A stretch of DNA of 64,000 nucleotides, taken from assembly GCF_021531815.1 (NCBI RefSeq), contig NZ_JADYUM010000006.1, positions 62,001 to 126,000 on the forward strand. Direction: 5' to 3'. Source of the DNA: Pseudoflavonifractor phocaeensis (GTDB lineage Bacteria; Bacillota; Clostridia; Oscillospirales; Oscillospiraceae). Position 1 is the first letter of the stretch, and the number at the start of each line of letters is the position of its first letter. This document shows, in pieces, positions 8,538 to 16,895 of the stretch. The notes under the pieces are model-generated. The model was given only the letters and a program-made list of their open reading frames with translations. It searched no databases and was not told the origin of the DNA. A program made the position numbers and the translations under genes.

Positions 8538-11021
8538 TCAAGGAGCGGTACTCTCCGATGCTTCAACGCTCAAGGACGTCAGCAGCAGATACGCTTCCTC
8601 ACCAGAGGTGCCATTTTCCTCGATGGAGTCCACCGCATCCAGGAAGGCCTGGTTTTCCTCCGACAGCTGGATCTCTTCCAGCCGCCCCTGGCTGTACTCA
8701 GTCAGATAATCTCTCAGCGCGAGCACACCATCCACAAAAGCATCCATATGCTCCGAACCGGCGGCAGGCAGCACCTCACCGCGGTAGAAATCCAGCTGCA
8801 GATTCCATGCATCCTTGGCCGACGCCTCCTGTGCGATCCCTTCCCGTGAACAGGCGAACAGTTCCTCGTAATCGCCCAACGGCAGATAATAATATTTCGC
8901 CAGACCGGAACAAGCGGTGTAGGTCCCGGAAGACCTCAGCGCTTTCACATATTTCTCCATGTTGGCATTGTAGCTGCTGTCATCCAGCAAGACAGCGTTG
9001 GCCACATAGTTGAGCTGATACTGCTCATGGTCGAAAACATCCCAGCTGGTATAATTCTCCATGGTGTGCATCAACTCATTGGCGCTGCCGGGCTCAAAAT
9101 CAGCCGCCGCCTGCTGGATCATACGGTGGCTGGCAAGGAGTCCGCCGAACACCGCCAGATAACCCCAAATCACCCCTGCAGTCACCAGGCCGCACAGCTT
9201 GACGGTTTTTTCCGCCAAGGGCTTCCCGTAAAGCACCACAGGCAGGAGCAGAAGCGGATAGGCGAAACATTGAAACGCCCAAACGGAGAAATTGATTTCC
9301 ATCAGGCTGTGGGCGTTGATCATGACCCAGCCGGCCAGGAGCATCGCGGCCAGACTCCGCTGTTCCTCCCGTAGCTGGCGCACGATCAGCCACAGCCCTC
9401 CCACCATCAATGCCAGGAAGGACAGCAGCCCCAGCAGGCCCATATCAGACATGACCTGCAGGATATGGTTGTGGACATAGAGGGACTCATAGAAGAACGG
9501 CTGGACAGAGGTGTACAGCCCCTCCGTGGAACCCAAACCATGACCCAGTATGGGGTTCTGGGTAAAGAGTGTCCAGGCGTCCTTCATATACTGAACTCGC
9601 AGCAGGTAGCTGTGTCCATGGAACATCCCTTCCTGTAGCCGGTATGCGATCATCTCCGGTATCCACTTGTAGGTCAAGGGAATGCTGGTCCCATTGGACA
9701 GGGAAACCGAGCGCAGCACATCGCCCGAGTTTCCGGTAAATCTAAAAAATACGCTGACAGCACCCTCCGGGACCTCAAAACTGGCATCCTTCAGTAGGCC
9801 GCGGTAGAGGGTAGTTTCCCGGTTCATCAGAGCTTCCTCGTCGCTCCGGCTGTAGATCAGCACATCGGTGGTATCTTCTCCGTCCCAATCACCTGTGACC
9901 GTATACTCTCCCGCATCCAGGGGCAGGGAGCGGTAGAGGTAGGAACCGTCCTCAAAGACATAGGGCTCTGTCATCTGCATCGCCCCAAAACCCAGTCCGC
10001 AGAATGCCAGGACCAACACGCCGCAGGCCGCCGCCACCGCCTTGCCGTGGCCGGCCAGCTTACCCGCGAGCCGCTGGCCCGCGCCCCAGTCCAGAAGGAA
10101 GGTCAGTCCTCCGCAGAGAAAGGCCATCATCCCGGGCAGCAAGGATCCCTCTGTCATATTCAGCATTGCCACCGAGCCGGTGATGACCACAGACACGCCC
10201 AAAGACAGCATCAGGGCAAACAGCGAAAGCCGCTCCTTGGAACCCACAGCGGCCAGATAGACCAGCGCCGCCAGCCCAAAGCACAAGATCGCACCGCGGC
10301 TCATGGCGATCATAAAGCCCACGGCAGAAACGCCCATCAGCAGGGACGCCGCCGCCTTGCGCTTGCTGTCCCGCTCCGTATGGACCAAATAGAGGTTCAG
10401 CAGGATGGCTGTGCCCAGGAGGGCGCCGGTGATGTTGGCGTCTTTAAAAATTCCGTTGGCGCGAATGCCCTGGCTGCCTTCCAGAACGCCGAAATAATCC
10501 ACACCCCAGGCATACATCCATGAGGCAAACAGGTCAAACAACTTCCGAAAACTGCTCAGATCGATACACAGCAGGGAGATGACCGCCGCGACAACGGCGA
10601 ACCCCCACAGGAGTCCCCGGACGTGCTTTTTGTCAAAGCGGGCCAGCAGGATCACCGTCATGGCAAAGGCCGCGATAAACTTATCGTATTCGTTGACGGC
10701 ATAATCGCCAAAGTCAGAATAAATGGCTGCCAGGCCGTTCATCAGGGCAAAGGCCAGCAGACCGATCACCGGGATGCAGAAGCGGCCCCTGAACCGCTTC
10801 AGAGGGCCCTTGCCGATGGACAATACCAGCGCCAGGGCCGTTAAAACCAGCGCCATGGTACCGGTCTGGACCGTCATGGCCAGGAACAGAAGGACCGAGT
10901 AGGCCGCGATCCAAATCTGGTCTTGTTTTGTGATCGGTTCCGCGGCAGGGACCTGGGAGGCCGGCACAGACTGTGCCGCCGTTTGGACGTCCGGCCGGAA
11001 CCGGGATTTCTTTCCGCTCAC
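8538..11021 (-). CDS. O-antigen ligase/polymerase-like polytopic membrane protein (827 aa)
   Basis: GTG start at 11021 with GGAGG eight bases upstream. A cytoplasmic, Pro/Gln-rich N-terminus is followed by about ten or more hydrophobic segments. The Wzy_C signature region (NPILGHGLGSTEGLY, then YVHNHILQVMSDMGLLG) lies in the second half. A large extracytoplasmic loop (about residues 360-470) precedes it, and a C-terminal 200-residue soluble, helix-rich tail follows (tetratricopeptide-like length and spacing, not proven). Such proteins join or transfer lipid-linked glycans outside the membrane: O-antigen ligase in Gram-negatives, polymerase or protein/teichoic-acid-type glycan ligase in Gram-positives. 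As first gene of the cluster it would act last in assembly. Confidence 0.8.
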   Translation of the reverse strand: MSGKKSRFRPDVQTAAQSVPASQVPAAEPITKQDQIWIAAYSVLLFLAMTVQTGTMALVLTALALVLSIGKGPLKRFRGRFCIPVIGLLAFALMNGLAAIYSDFGDYAVNEYDKFIAAFAMTVILLARFDKKHVRGLLWGFAVVAAVISLLCIDLSSFRKLFDLFASWMYAWGVDYFGVLEGSQGIRANGIFKDANITGALLGTAILLNLYLVHTERDSKRKAAASLLMGVSAVGFMIAMSRGAILCFGLAALVYLAAVGSKERLSLFALMLSLGVSVVITGSVAMLNMTEGSLLPGMMAFLCGGLTFLLDWGAGQRLAGKLAGHGKAVAAACGVLVLAFCGLGFGAMQMTEPYVFEDGSYLYRSLPLDAGEYTVTGDWDGEDTTDVLIYSRSDEEALMNRETTLYRGLLKDASFEVPEGAVSVFFRFTGNSGDVLRSVSLSNGTSIPLTYKWIPEMIAYRLQEGMFHGHSYLLRVQYMKDAWTLFTQNPILGHGLGSTEGLYTSVQPFFYESLYVHNHILQVMSDMGLLGLLSFLALMVGGLWLIVRQLREEQRSLAAMLLAGWVMINAHSLMEINFSVWAFQCFAYPLLLLPVVLYGKPLAEKTVKLCGLVTAGVIWGYLAVFGGLLASHRMIQQAAADFEPGSANELMHTMENYTSWDVFDHEQYQLNYVANAVLLDDSSYNANMEKYVKALRSSGTYTACSGLAKYYYLPLGDYEELFACSREGIAQEASAKDAWNLQLDFYRGEVLPAAGSEHMDAFVDGVLALRDYLTEYSQGRLEEIQLSEENQAFLDAVDSIEENGTSGEEAYLLLTSLSVEASESTAP

Positions 11022-11074
11022 AGTGAGTTCCTCCAGTAGTACCGGGGCCTATAGCGCCCCATTTTAGTGCAATT

Positions 11075-11103
11075 ATTATATAGCAAGCACTCCAGTATTT
11101 CAA
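11075..11103 (-). promoter_or_regulatory. Sigma-A-type promoter of the polysaccharide cluster
   Basis: On the minus strand TTGAAA (11098-11103) and TATAAT (11075-11080) are separated by 17 bp and lie about 55 bp upstream of the ligase GTG. This is the only strong promoter seen ahead of the cluster. Confidence 0.75.
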
Positions 11104-11315
11104 CCCAAAAATTCTTCATTTTTATTCAAGAAATGTCACTCTTCCCCCGTTTTTTCTGTCAAAACAGCTCCTGTTTTTGTCAGAAAAGGAAACGTTCCCT
11201 GTCTTTTTCCCAGATTGCCCGCCGGAGGGGCGATTCCGACTTTCTATCCCCCTCGAAAACCCGGGCCGCCGTCCGCCGCCATTTTGTGCGGCGCCACAGA
11301 CGTGGTTTCCATCGA
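11104..11315. other. Intergenic region between divergent transcription units
   Basis: No gene is supported here. An imperfect inverted repeat (about 11153-11187, arms TTTCTG-CAAAA/TTTTTG-CAGAAA around CTC) lies midway between the two divergent promoters and could be an operator. Nothing else recognisable. Confidence 0.4.
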
Positions 11316-11345
11316 TTGACTTGGAGGGAGCTTTTCCTCTATAAT
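11316..11345 (+). promoter_or_regulatory. Sigma-A-type promoter of the symporter/two-component operon
   Basis: TTGACT at 11316-11321 and a perfect TATAAT at 11340-11345, 18 bp apart, about 65 bp upstream of the symporter start. It implies that the sensor system itself is made by the housekeeping sigma factor rather than sigma-54. Confidence 0.75.
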
Positions 11346-11410
11346 CAAGATGGACGGTAAAAACGCCGCCGGACGGACGTATTTCGCTGAAACAGACAAA
11401 GTGAGGTTGA

Positions 11411-12877
11411 ATGACCATGAGCAAGACAGCCCTTTACCTGATCTATTTCTGCATCTACTCCCTGGTCCTGATGGTCATCGGGAAAAACAGCCTGCGCGGC
11501 GGCCACTCCATGCGGGACTATTTCATCTGTGACCGCTCTGTCAGCCTGCCCCTGTGCGTGTGCACCTTCACCGGGACCTGGGTGTCGGCCATCACCATTC
11601 TCAGCTTGACCGGCAGCATCTATGAGGACGGGGTCTCGGTTCTGATCTACTCGGTGGCCCCCTGGTTTTTCGGCGCTTTTCTGTTGGCGCTGGTGGCCAG
11701 GCGGCTCCACCAGAACAACGTCATCACGGTCCCGGAATTTTTCCGGAGCCACTACGGCTCCCGGGGCCTTCAGTGCGTCTACGGACTCATTTTCATGCTG
11801 GTGTACATCCTGTATCTGGTCTCCCAATACAAGGGCTTCGGGACCGTGGCGTCCGCGGTCTTTGACATTCCGTATCCGCTGGCGGTGGGCATGGTCTACC
11901 TGTTTATCCTGTACACCACCCTGGGCGGGTATCGCTCGGTGGTGCGGACCGACGTGTTCAACCTGATCCTCCTCGTCGTGGGGCTGGCCGTGATCTGTGT
12001 CACCATCGTATCCAGAGTGGGCGGACTGGGCGCTCTGTTCACACAGGCGGGGCAGGTCTCCGGCTACGCCCACAGCGGCATGAGCCAGCCCACCCAGCAC
12101 GGCGGCCTGTTCGCCATTTTCAATGACCGGTACACCCCCCTGGTCAGCCTGTCCATGTTCTGCGGCTGGGGCCTGGGTCTGGCCGCCAACCCTCAGTATG
12201 TGGTGCGCCTTCTGGGCGCAAAGGACGACCGCACCGCCCAGAACACGGTGCTCTGCTCCCTGGTCCTGCTCACGGGCATCATGCTCATGCTGGTGCTCAT
12301 CGGCCTTGGGATGCGAGTTCTGGTGCCGGTACTCTCCACCCCGGAGACCACGGACGGGATCTTTGTCCGCCTGATCAACAATGAGCTCTACTCCCACTGG
12401 AGCGGCTTTTTCCTCTTTTCCGTCATCGGCGCCTGCATCTCCACGGCCAACTCCCAGCTGCTCCTCATCGCCTCCTCCTTCTCCTACGACGTGGTCAACG
12501 CCCTGAGCCCCAAGCCCCTGCCGGAGAAGCAGGTGGTATTTCTGGGCCGGATGTCCATTCTGCTGTGCGGGACCCTGTCCATGATCCTGACCCTGGACCC
12601 GCCCCTGTTCAGCCTGTCCTACGGCGGCGACATCTGGGGCGTGGTGGGGATCCTGCTGTTTCCGCCGCTGTACGGCACTTTGGTCAGCAAAAAGATCACC
12701 CGGCGGGGCGTCTGGGCCTGTCTGGCGGTGGGGGGGCTGTCCATTGCGGTGTTCTACCCCCTCTACTACCGGAACATGCTGACGGCCCATCCCGCCATGT
12801 TCGGCGTACTTCTCTCCACGGCGGCCATGTTCCTGGTTTCCGCCGCGGACCGGCGGCGGGGAGGGCAGAAGACATGA
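11411..12877 (+). CDS. Sodium:solute symporter (SSS family)
   Basis: 488 aa with about 13 hydrophobic segments. The family pattern GGHSMRDYFICDRS ... GTWVSAITILSLTG is seen in the first two segments, and VPEFFRSHYGSRG follows a little later. SSS proteins import organic acids, amino acids, vitamins or sugars with sodium. GAGG precedes the ATG at 11411; a second in-frame ATG two codons on is equally possible. The stop overlaps the sensor-kinase start by 4 bp (ATGA). That coupling, plus the downstream sigma-54-controlled oxoprolinase operon, suggests that it imports and perhaps helps sense 5-oxoproline or a related compound; this substrate is inference. Confidence 0.9.
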   Translation: MTMSKTALYLIYFCIYSLVLMVIGKNSLRGGHSMRDYFICDRSVSLPLCVCTFTGTWVSAITILSLTGSIYEDGVSVLIYSVAPWFFGAFLLALVARRLHQNNVITVPEFFRSHYGSRGLQCVYGLIFMLVYILYLVSQYKGFGTVASAVFDIPYPLAVGMVYLFILYTTLGGYRSVVRTDVFNLILLVVGLAVICVTIVSRVGGLGALFTQAGQVSGYAHSGMSQPTQHGGLFAIFNDRYTPLVSLSMFCGWGLGLAANPQYVVRLLGAKDDRTAQNTVLCSLVLLTGIMLMLVLIGLGMRVLVPVLSTPETTDGIFVRLINNELYSHWSGFFLFSVIGACISTANSQLLLIASSFSYDVVNALSPKPLPEKQVVFLGRMSILLCGTLSMILTLDPPLFSLSYGGDIWGVVGILLFPPLYGTLVSKKITRRGVWACLAVGGLSIAVFYPLYYRNMLTAHPAMFGVLLSTAAMFLVSAADRRRGGQKT

Positions 12878-14532
12878 AACGTCGAAACCTGTTCACCATC
12901 GAAAACAAGATCCTGATCCCCTTCGTCGCCATCACCCTAGTGGCCATCGTCGGCTTGTTCGTGGTGTTCTACCAGATGGAATACAAGATCAAGCTGGAGA
13001 GCGAAAGCGTCAACGCCCAGGCGCTGGTGGCCTACATCAACTCAGACATTGACGCCGGGGGCTACTGGAAAGCCCCGGAGGACCTGCTGGAAAAGTACGA
13101 GAAGACCTATCAGGGCCAGGATTTGTTCCTCTACGACCGGGACGGGACGCTGCTGTTCAGCCGCCGCCCGGTGTCGGAGAACGAACTGGTCCTCCAGGAC
13201 AACAGCGACAACCGCCTGGGCTGGCGGATCGTCTGCTCCATGGACCGGCAGGCCCTGAACAACGCCTTCATTGACGAACAGCACTACGTCATTCTGGGCG
13301 CGGTGGCCATGCTGCTGGTCATTGTGCAGTTCAGCGTGCTCATCGCCTACCACATCTCCAGCCCCATTTCGGAGCTGAGCCAGCTGTGCACCCGGATCAG
13401 CCGGGTGCCGGAGCACTCGGAGGACCTGGACCTGGAATACACCCGCCGCCGGGACGAGGTAGGGGAGCTGGCCTCCGCCTTCCAGTCCATGATGGAGCGG
13501 CTGCGGGCCTACACCGACGAGCTGTCCTGGGTCAAGACCCTAAACGAGAGCATCGTGGAAAACCTGCCCATCGGCGTGGTGGTCTGGAACGGACGGCGGG
13601 AGGTCATCTTCCGCAACACCCGGGCGGAGGCCATGCTGGGCCAGACCGGCGAGGTGGACGAGCAGGGGCGGACCCTGCGGACCATTTTGAACGAGATGGC
13701 CCGCAAGGACGAGGTGCTCCCCGCCCCCGCCAAGCTGCAAGGGCCGGACGGCAAGTGGCACAACTACGAGCTGGGGGCCTGGAAGCTGCACCACCCCGAC
13801 GGCGGCGACTGGGGCACCCTGTACACCATCGACGACGTGACCTACCAGCGCCACATGGAGGAGAAGCTCAGCCGGGACGAAAAGCTGGCCTACACCGGCC
13901 AGCTGGCGGCGGACATCGCCCATGAGGCCCGCAACCCCCTGGCGGGCATCCGGGCGGGGCTCCAGGTGGTGGGGCGCAAGCTCACCGACCAGCGGGACCA
14001 GATGCTGTGCCGGGAGATGATGCGGGAGGTGGACCGGGTCAACCTGCTGGTTGAGAACCTGCTCAACGTCTCCCGCAAGCGGGAACGGGAACGGACCACC
14101 GTGGCCCTCAACTCCCTGAGCGAGGAGCTGGGAATGCTCTACGACAAGGTGGCGGAAAACAAGGGGGTCGTCTTTTCCATTGAAATGGAGGAGGACCTGT
14201 GGGTGCTGGCGGACGAACAGGAGCTGCGGCAGATCCTCATCAACCTGATCAACAACAGCATCAAGGCCCTGCCCAACGGGGGCAAGGTCAGCCTCCATGG
14301 CCGCTGCGGCGCGGAAGGGGTGACCGTGGTGGTAGAGGACAACGGGCCGGGGATGGACCAGGCCAAGCTGGACCGTGCCCTGCGAGGCGAGGACGGAGGG
14401 CTGGGCCTTCCCATCGCCCACCGGCTGGCGGAGCAGAACGGCGGACGGCTATGCTTTGAGACCGCCCCCGGCCTGGGGACCCGGGCCATTCTGACCTTCC
14501 ACGGAACAGGAGGTATCAGCCATGAAGTATAA
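12874..14532 (+). CDS. Membrane sensor histidine kinase (NtrB/AtoS-like, HAMP-PAS-HisKA-HATPase)
   Basis: 552 aa. TM1 spans residues 12-34, an extracytoplasmic sensor loop of about 100 residues follows, and TM2 spans about 138-160. Next come a HAMP linker (ISSPISELSQL), a PAS domain (about 222-330; VENLPIGVVVWN), and HisKA with phospho-acceptor H350 in DIAHEARNPLAGI. The ATPase domain has an N-box NLINNSIKALPN and DNGPGMD. The small periplasmic domain resembles a single Cache module in length. The true start is the ATG at 12874, overlapping the symporter stop; the frame stays open upstream but that part lies inside the symporter gene. The 3' end overlaps the activator gene by 11 bp. Confidence 0.9.
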   Translation: MKRRNLFTIENKILIPFVAITLVAIVGLFVVFYQMEYKIKLESESVNAQALVAYINSDIDAGGYWKAPEDLLEKYEKTYQGQDLFLYDRDGTLLFSRRPVSENELVLQDNSDNRLGWRIVCSMDRQALNNAFIDEQHYVILGAVAMLLVIVQFSVLIAYHISSPISELSQLCTRISRVPEHSEDLDLEYTRRRDEVGELASAFQSMMERLRAYTDELSWVKTLNESIVENLPIGVVVWNGRREVIFRNTRAEAMLGQTGEVDEQGRTLRTILNEMARKDEVLPAPAKLQGPDGKWHNYELGAWKLHHPDGGDWGTLYTIDDVTYQRHMEEKLSRDEKLAYTGQLAADIAHEARNPLAGIRAGLQVVGRKLTDQRDQMLCREMMREVDRVNLLVENLLNVSRKRERERTTVALNSLSEELGMLYDKVAENKGVVFSIEMEEDLWVLADEQELRQILINLINNSIKALPNGGKVSLHGRCGAEGVTVVVEDNGPGMDQAKLDRALRGEDGGLGLPIAHRLAEQNGGRLCFETAPGLGTRAILTFHGTGGISHEV

Positions 14533-15892
14533 GGTGCTGATCGTAGATGACGAGCCGCTGATCCGGATGACCCTGGAGAGCGGCCTGGCGGACCTGGGCT
14601 ACCAGACTTGGAGCGCCATGAATATCCAGGAGGGGCTGGCCCTGGCGGAACAGTTTTCCCCCGACGCGGTGCTGCTGGACAACCGGCTGGGGGGCGAGCT
14701 GGGCGTGGAGCACGTGGGGGATTTCAAGCGGGTGGACGAGGACATGATGGTGGTCCTGATGACCGCCTACGGCTCCGTCTCCCAGGCGGTGGAGGCCATG
14801 AAGCAGGGGGCCAGCGACTATGTGCAGAAGCCCTTCGACCTGGAGGAAGTGGACCTGATCATCAGCCGGGGGATGGAGCAGCTGACCCGCCGGCGCAGTT
14901 TGGAGCTGATGAAGCTGCGGCCCCACAAGATGCTGGGGTGCAGCCAGGCCATCACCAAGATCCGGGAGGACATCCAGGTGCTGGCGGAGAACGACAACGT
15001 GGACCTGCTGATCTGCGGGGAGACGGGCACCGGCAAGGAGGTGGTGGTCAGCAGCATCCACAACAGCAGCTCCCGCCGGGATAAGCCCATGGTCAAGATC
15101 AACTGCGGGGCCATCCCCTCCAACCTGCTGGAGTCGGAGCTGTTCGGCTATGAGAAGGGGGCCTTCACCGGGGCCAACAAGGCCAAAAAGGGCCTGATGG
15201 AGCTGGCCAATGGCGGCACCGTCTTCCTGGATGAGATCGGAGAGATGCCCCTGTTCATGCAGGCCAAACTGCTGACCTTTCTGGAGGACCGCTGCTTCAA
15301 GCGGGTGGGAGGCCTGCGGGACATTGAAGTCAACGTCCGGGTGGCCGCCGCCACCAACCGGGACCTGGAGGCCGAGGTCCGAAAGGGCACCTTCCGGGAG
15401 GACCTGTATTACCGGCTGAACGTGATGCAGATCCACATCCCGCCCCTGCGGGAGCGGCGGGAGGACATCCCCGTTTTGTGCCAGTTTTACCTGGAGCACT
15501 TCAACCGGAAGTTCGGCAAGTCCCTCCGGGGCATCGATCCCGGGTTTATGGAGACGCTGCAGAACCACTACTGGAAGGGAAATGTGCGGGAGCTGCGCAA
15601 CGTGATGGAGCGCAGCGTCCTGTTCGCCCGGGGGGAGCTGCTCACCGGAGAGAATGCCGGCCTGATCCCCCAGAGCGGCGCCGTACCCCAGCCCGCCGGT
15701 CCCGCCTTCCCCATGCGTGACCTGACTGGAGGCCCCATCGACCTGAAAAATGAAGTGGACGCCTTTGAGCGGACGTACATCGACCGCGCCATGGAGCTGG
15801 CCGGAGGCAACCTGTCCCGGGCGGCCCAGATGCTGGGCTGTACCCGGTTCACATTGAAACGGCGGCTGGAAGGCGAGAACACACCGGAGTGA
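14522..15892 (+). CDS. NtrC-family sigma-54-dependent response regulator
   Basis: 456 aa. The receiver domain (1-115) has acidic residues D9, D10 and phospho-acceptor D53, with the conserved Lys in VQKPFD. The AAA+ domain has Walker A GETGTGKE, the sigma-54-contacting GAFTGA loop, and Walker B FLDEIGEM. The C-terminal Fis-type helix-turn-helix is NLSRAAQMLGCTRFTLKRRL. The ATG is preceded by AGGAGG and lies inside the kinase gene. Regulators with an intact GAFTGA loop remodel sigma-54 RNA polymerase at -24/-12 promoters, and such a promoter lies about 150 bp downstream, ahead of the oxoprolinase operon, making that the obvious target. Confidence 0.95.
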   Translation: MKYKVLIVDDEPLIRMTLESGLADLGYQTWSAMNIQEGLALAEQFSPDAVLLDNRLGGELGVEHVGDFKRVDEDMMVVLMTAYGSVSQAVEAMKQGASDYVQKPFDLEEVDLIISRGMEQLTRRRSLELMKLRPHKMLGCSQAITKIREDIQVLAENDNVDLLICGETGTGKEVVVSSIHNSSSRRDKPMVKINCGAIPSNLLESELFGYEKGAFTGANKAKKGLMELANGGTVFLDEIGEMPLFMQAKLLTFLEDRCFKRVGGLRDIEVNVRVAAATNRDLEAEVRKGTFREDLYYRLNVMQIHIPPLRERREDIPVLCQFYLEHFNRKFGKSLRGIDPGFMETLQNHYWKGNVRELRNVMERSVLFARGELLTGENAGLIPQSGAVPQPAGPAFPMRDLTGGPIDLKNEVDAFERTYIDRAMELAGGNLSRAAQMLGCTRFTLKRRLEGENTPE

Positions 15893-15908
15893 GGTGTGTG
15901 CAGATTCG

Positions 15909-15944
15909 AACGCCCAGGTGTGCGAAAACGCACATCTGGGCGTT
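15909..15944 (+). promoter_or_regulatory. Inverted repeat: terminator of the regulator gene and/or activator binding site
   Basis: Arms 15909-15924 and 15929-15944 (AACGCCCAGGTGTGCG and its near-perfect complement) flank AAAA; TTTT overlaps the end. As RNA it is a strong hairpin that could end the regulator transcript. As DNA its core TGTGCG-AAAA-CGCACA is a 16-bp dyad whose centre lies about 115 bp upstream of the -24 element, the normal spacing for an NtrC-type upstream activating site. Confidence 0.55.
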
Positions 15945-16038
15945 TTCGCTCCGGCGGTCTTTCCAAAAAAGTTGCGAAAATGCCCGGGCGCCAGGGTTTT
16001 AGCCAGCTAAATCGATAAAAATCGTGACTTCGGAATAT

Positions 16039-16054
16039 TGGCACGGGGATTGCT
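16039..16054 (+). promoter_or_regulatory. Sigma-54 (-24/-12) promoter
   Basis: TGGCACG (16039-16045), four bases, then TTGCT (16050-16054). This matches the consensus TGGCAC-N5-TTGCW at every conserved position, with the GG and GC dinucleotides correctly spaced. Transcription would begin near 16065, about 30 bp ahead of the pxpA ATG. Confidence 0.88.
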
Positions 16055-16095
16055 TATATCATTAGGTGAGATTCTTTTTTGAGGAGGGAGTTTCT

Positions 16096-16863
16096 ATGTA
16101 CAAAGTAGATCTGAACAGCGACCTGGGCGAGAGCTTCGGCGCCTATACCATCGGCATGGACGAAGCGGTCATCGCCCACATCTCCTCGGCCAACGTAGCC
16201 TGCGGCTACCATGCCGGCGATCCCCTGGTGATGGATAAGACCATTGCCGCGGCCAAGGCCGCGGGGGTGGCCGTGGGTGCCCACCCGGGCTATCCGGACC
16301 TGATCGGCTTCGGCCGGCGGAACATGGCCTGCTCTCCCAAGGAGGTCAAAGCCTATGTGAAGTACCAGTTGGGCGCCATGATGGCCTTTGCCGCCTCCAA
16401 CGGCGTAAAGGTCCAGCACTGCAAACCCCACGGAGCCATGTACAACATGGCCGCCAAGGACATGGACCTGGCCATAGCCATCGCCGAGGCCATCGCCGAG
16501 GTGGACAAAGACATCATCCTCATGGGGCTGGCGGGCAGCAAGATGCTGGAGGCCGGAAAGCAGCTGGGCCTGCGGGTGGCCAGCGAGGTCTTCGCCGACC
16601 GGGCCTACCAGGCCGACGGCTCCCTGGTCCCCCGGAGCAAGCCCGGCGCTGTCATCCACGACAAGGACGCGGCCATTGCCCGGACCATCCGCATGGTCAC
16701 CGAGGGCAAGGTGACCGCCATCACCGGCGAGGAGGTCTCCATCGACGCCCACTCCATCTGTGTCCACGGCGACAACCCCTCGGCGGTGGAGTTCGTCAAG
16801 AACATCCGGGCGAAGCTGGAGTCTGAGGGCGTGACGATCGCCCCCATCGCAGAGATCGTGTAA
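16096..16863 (+). CDS. pxpA: 5-oxoprolinase subunit A (LamB/YcsF family)
   Basis: 255 aa. The N-terminal family signature [13 protein letters not shown] is at residues 4-16. [20 protein letters not shown] and CKPHGAMYN carry the conserved His/Asp residues of the TIM-like YcsF fold. PxpA works with PxpB and PxpC in the ATP-dependent opening of 5-oxo-L-proline (pyroglutamate) to L-glutamate in the cytosol. The ATG at 16096 follows GAGGAGGGAG; an upstream in-frame ATG at 16066 lies at the predicted transcription start and lacks a ribosome site. It is the first gene behind the sigma-54 promoter. Confidence 0.95.
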   Translation: MYKVDLNSDLGESFGAYTIGMDEAVIAHISSANVACGYHAGDPLVMDKTIAAAKAAGVAVGAHPGYPDLIGFGRRNMACSPKEVKAYVKYQLGAMMAFAASNGVKVQHCKPHGAMYNMAAKDMDLAIAIAEAIAEVDKDIILMGLAGSKMLEAGKQLGLRVASEVFADRAYQADGSLVPRSKPGAVIHDKDAAIARTIRMVTEGKVTAITGEEVSIDAHSICVHGDNPSAVEFVKNIRAKLESEGVTIAPIAEIV

Positions 16864-16895
16864 CAGGAATACGGACAAAATATGGGAGGTACATT

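Noticed and set aside
11345..12790. 481-codon minus-strand frame opposite the symporter
   Set aside because: Same artefact: low-complexity His/Gln/Glu-rich translation and no start signals.
12565..12873. N-terminal extension of the histidine kinase frame
   Set aside because: The open frame upstream of 12874 lies inside the symporter gene and translates to Arg/Pro/Gly-rich noise; the ATGA overlap marks the true start.
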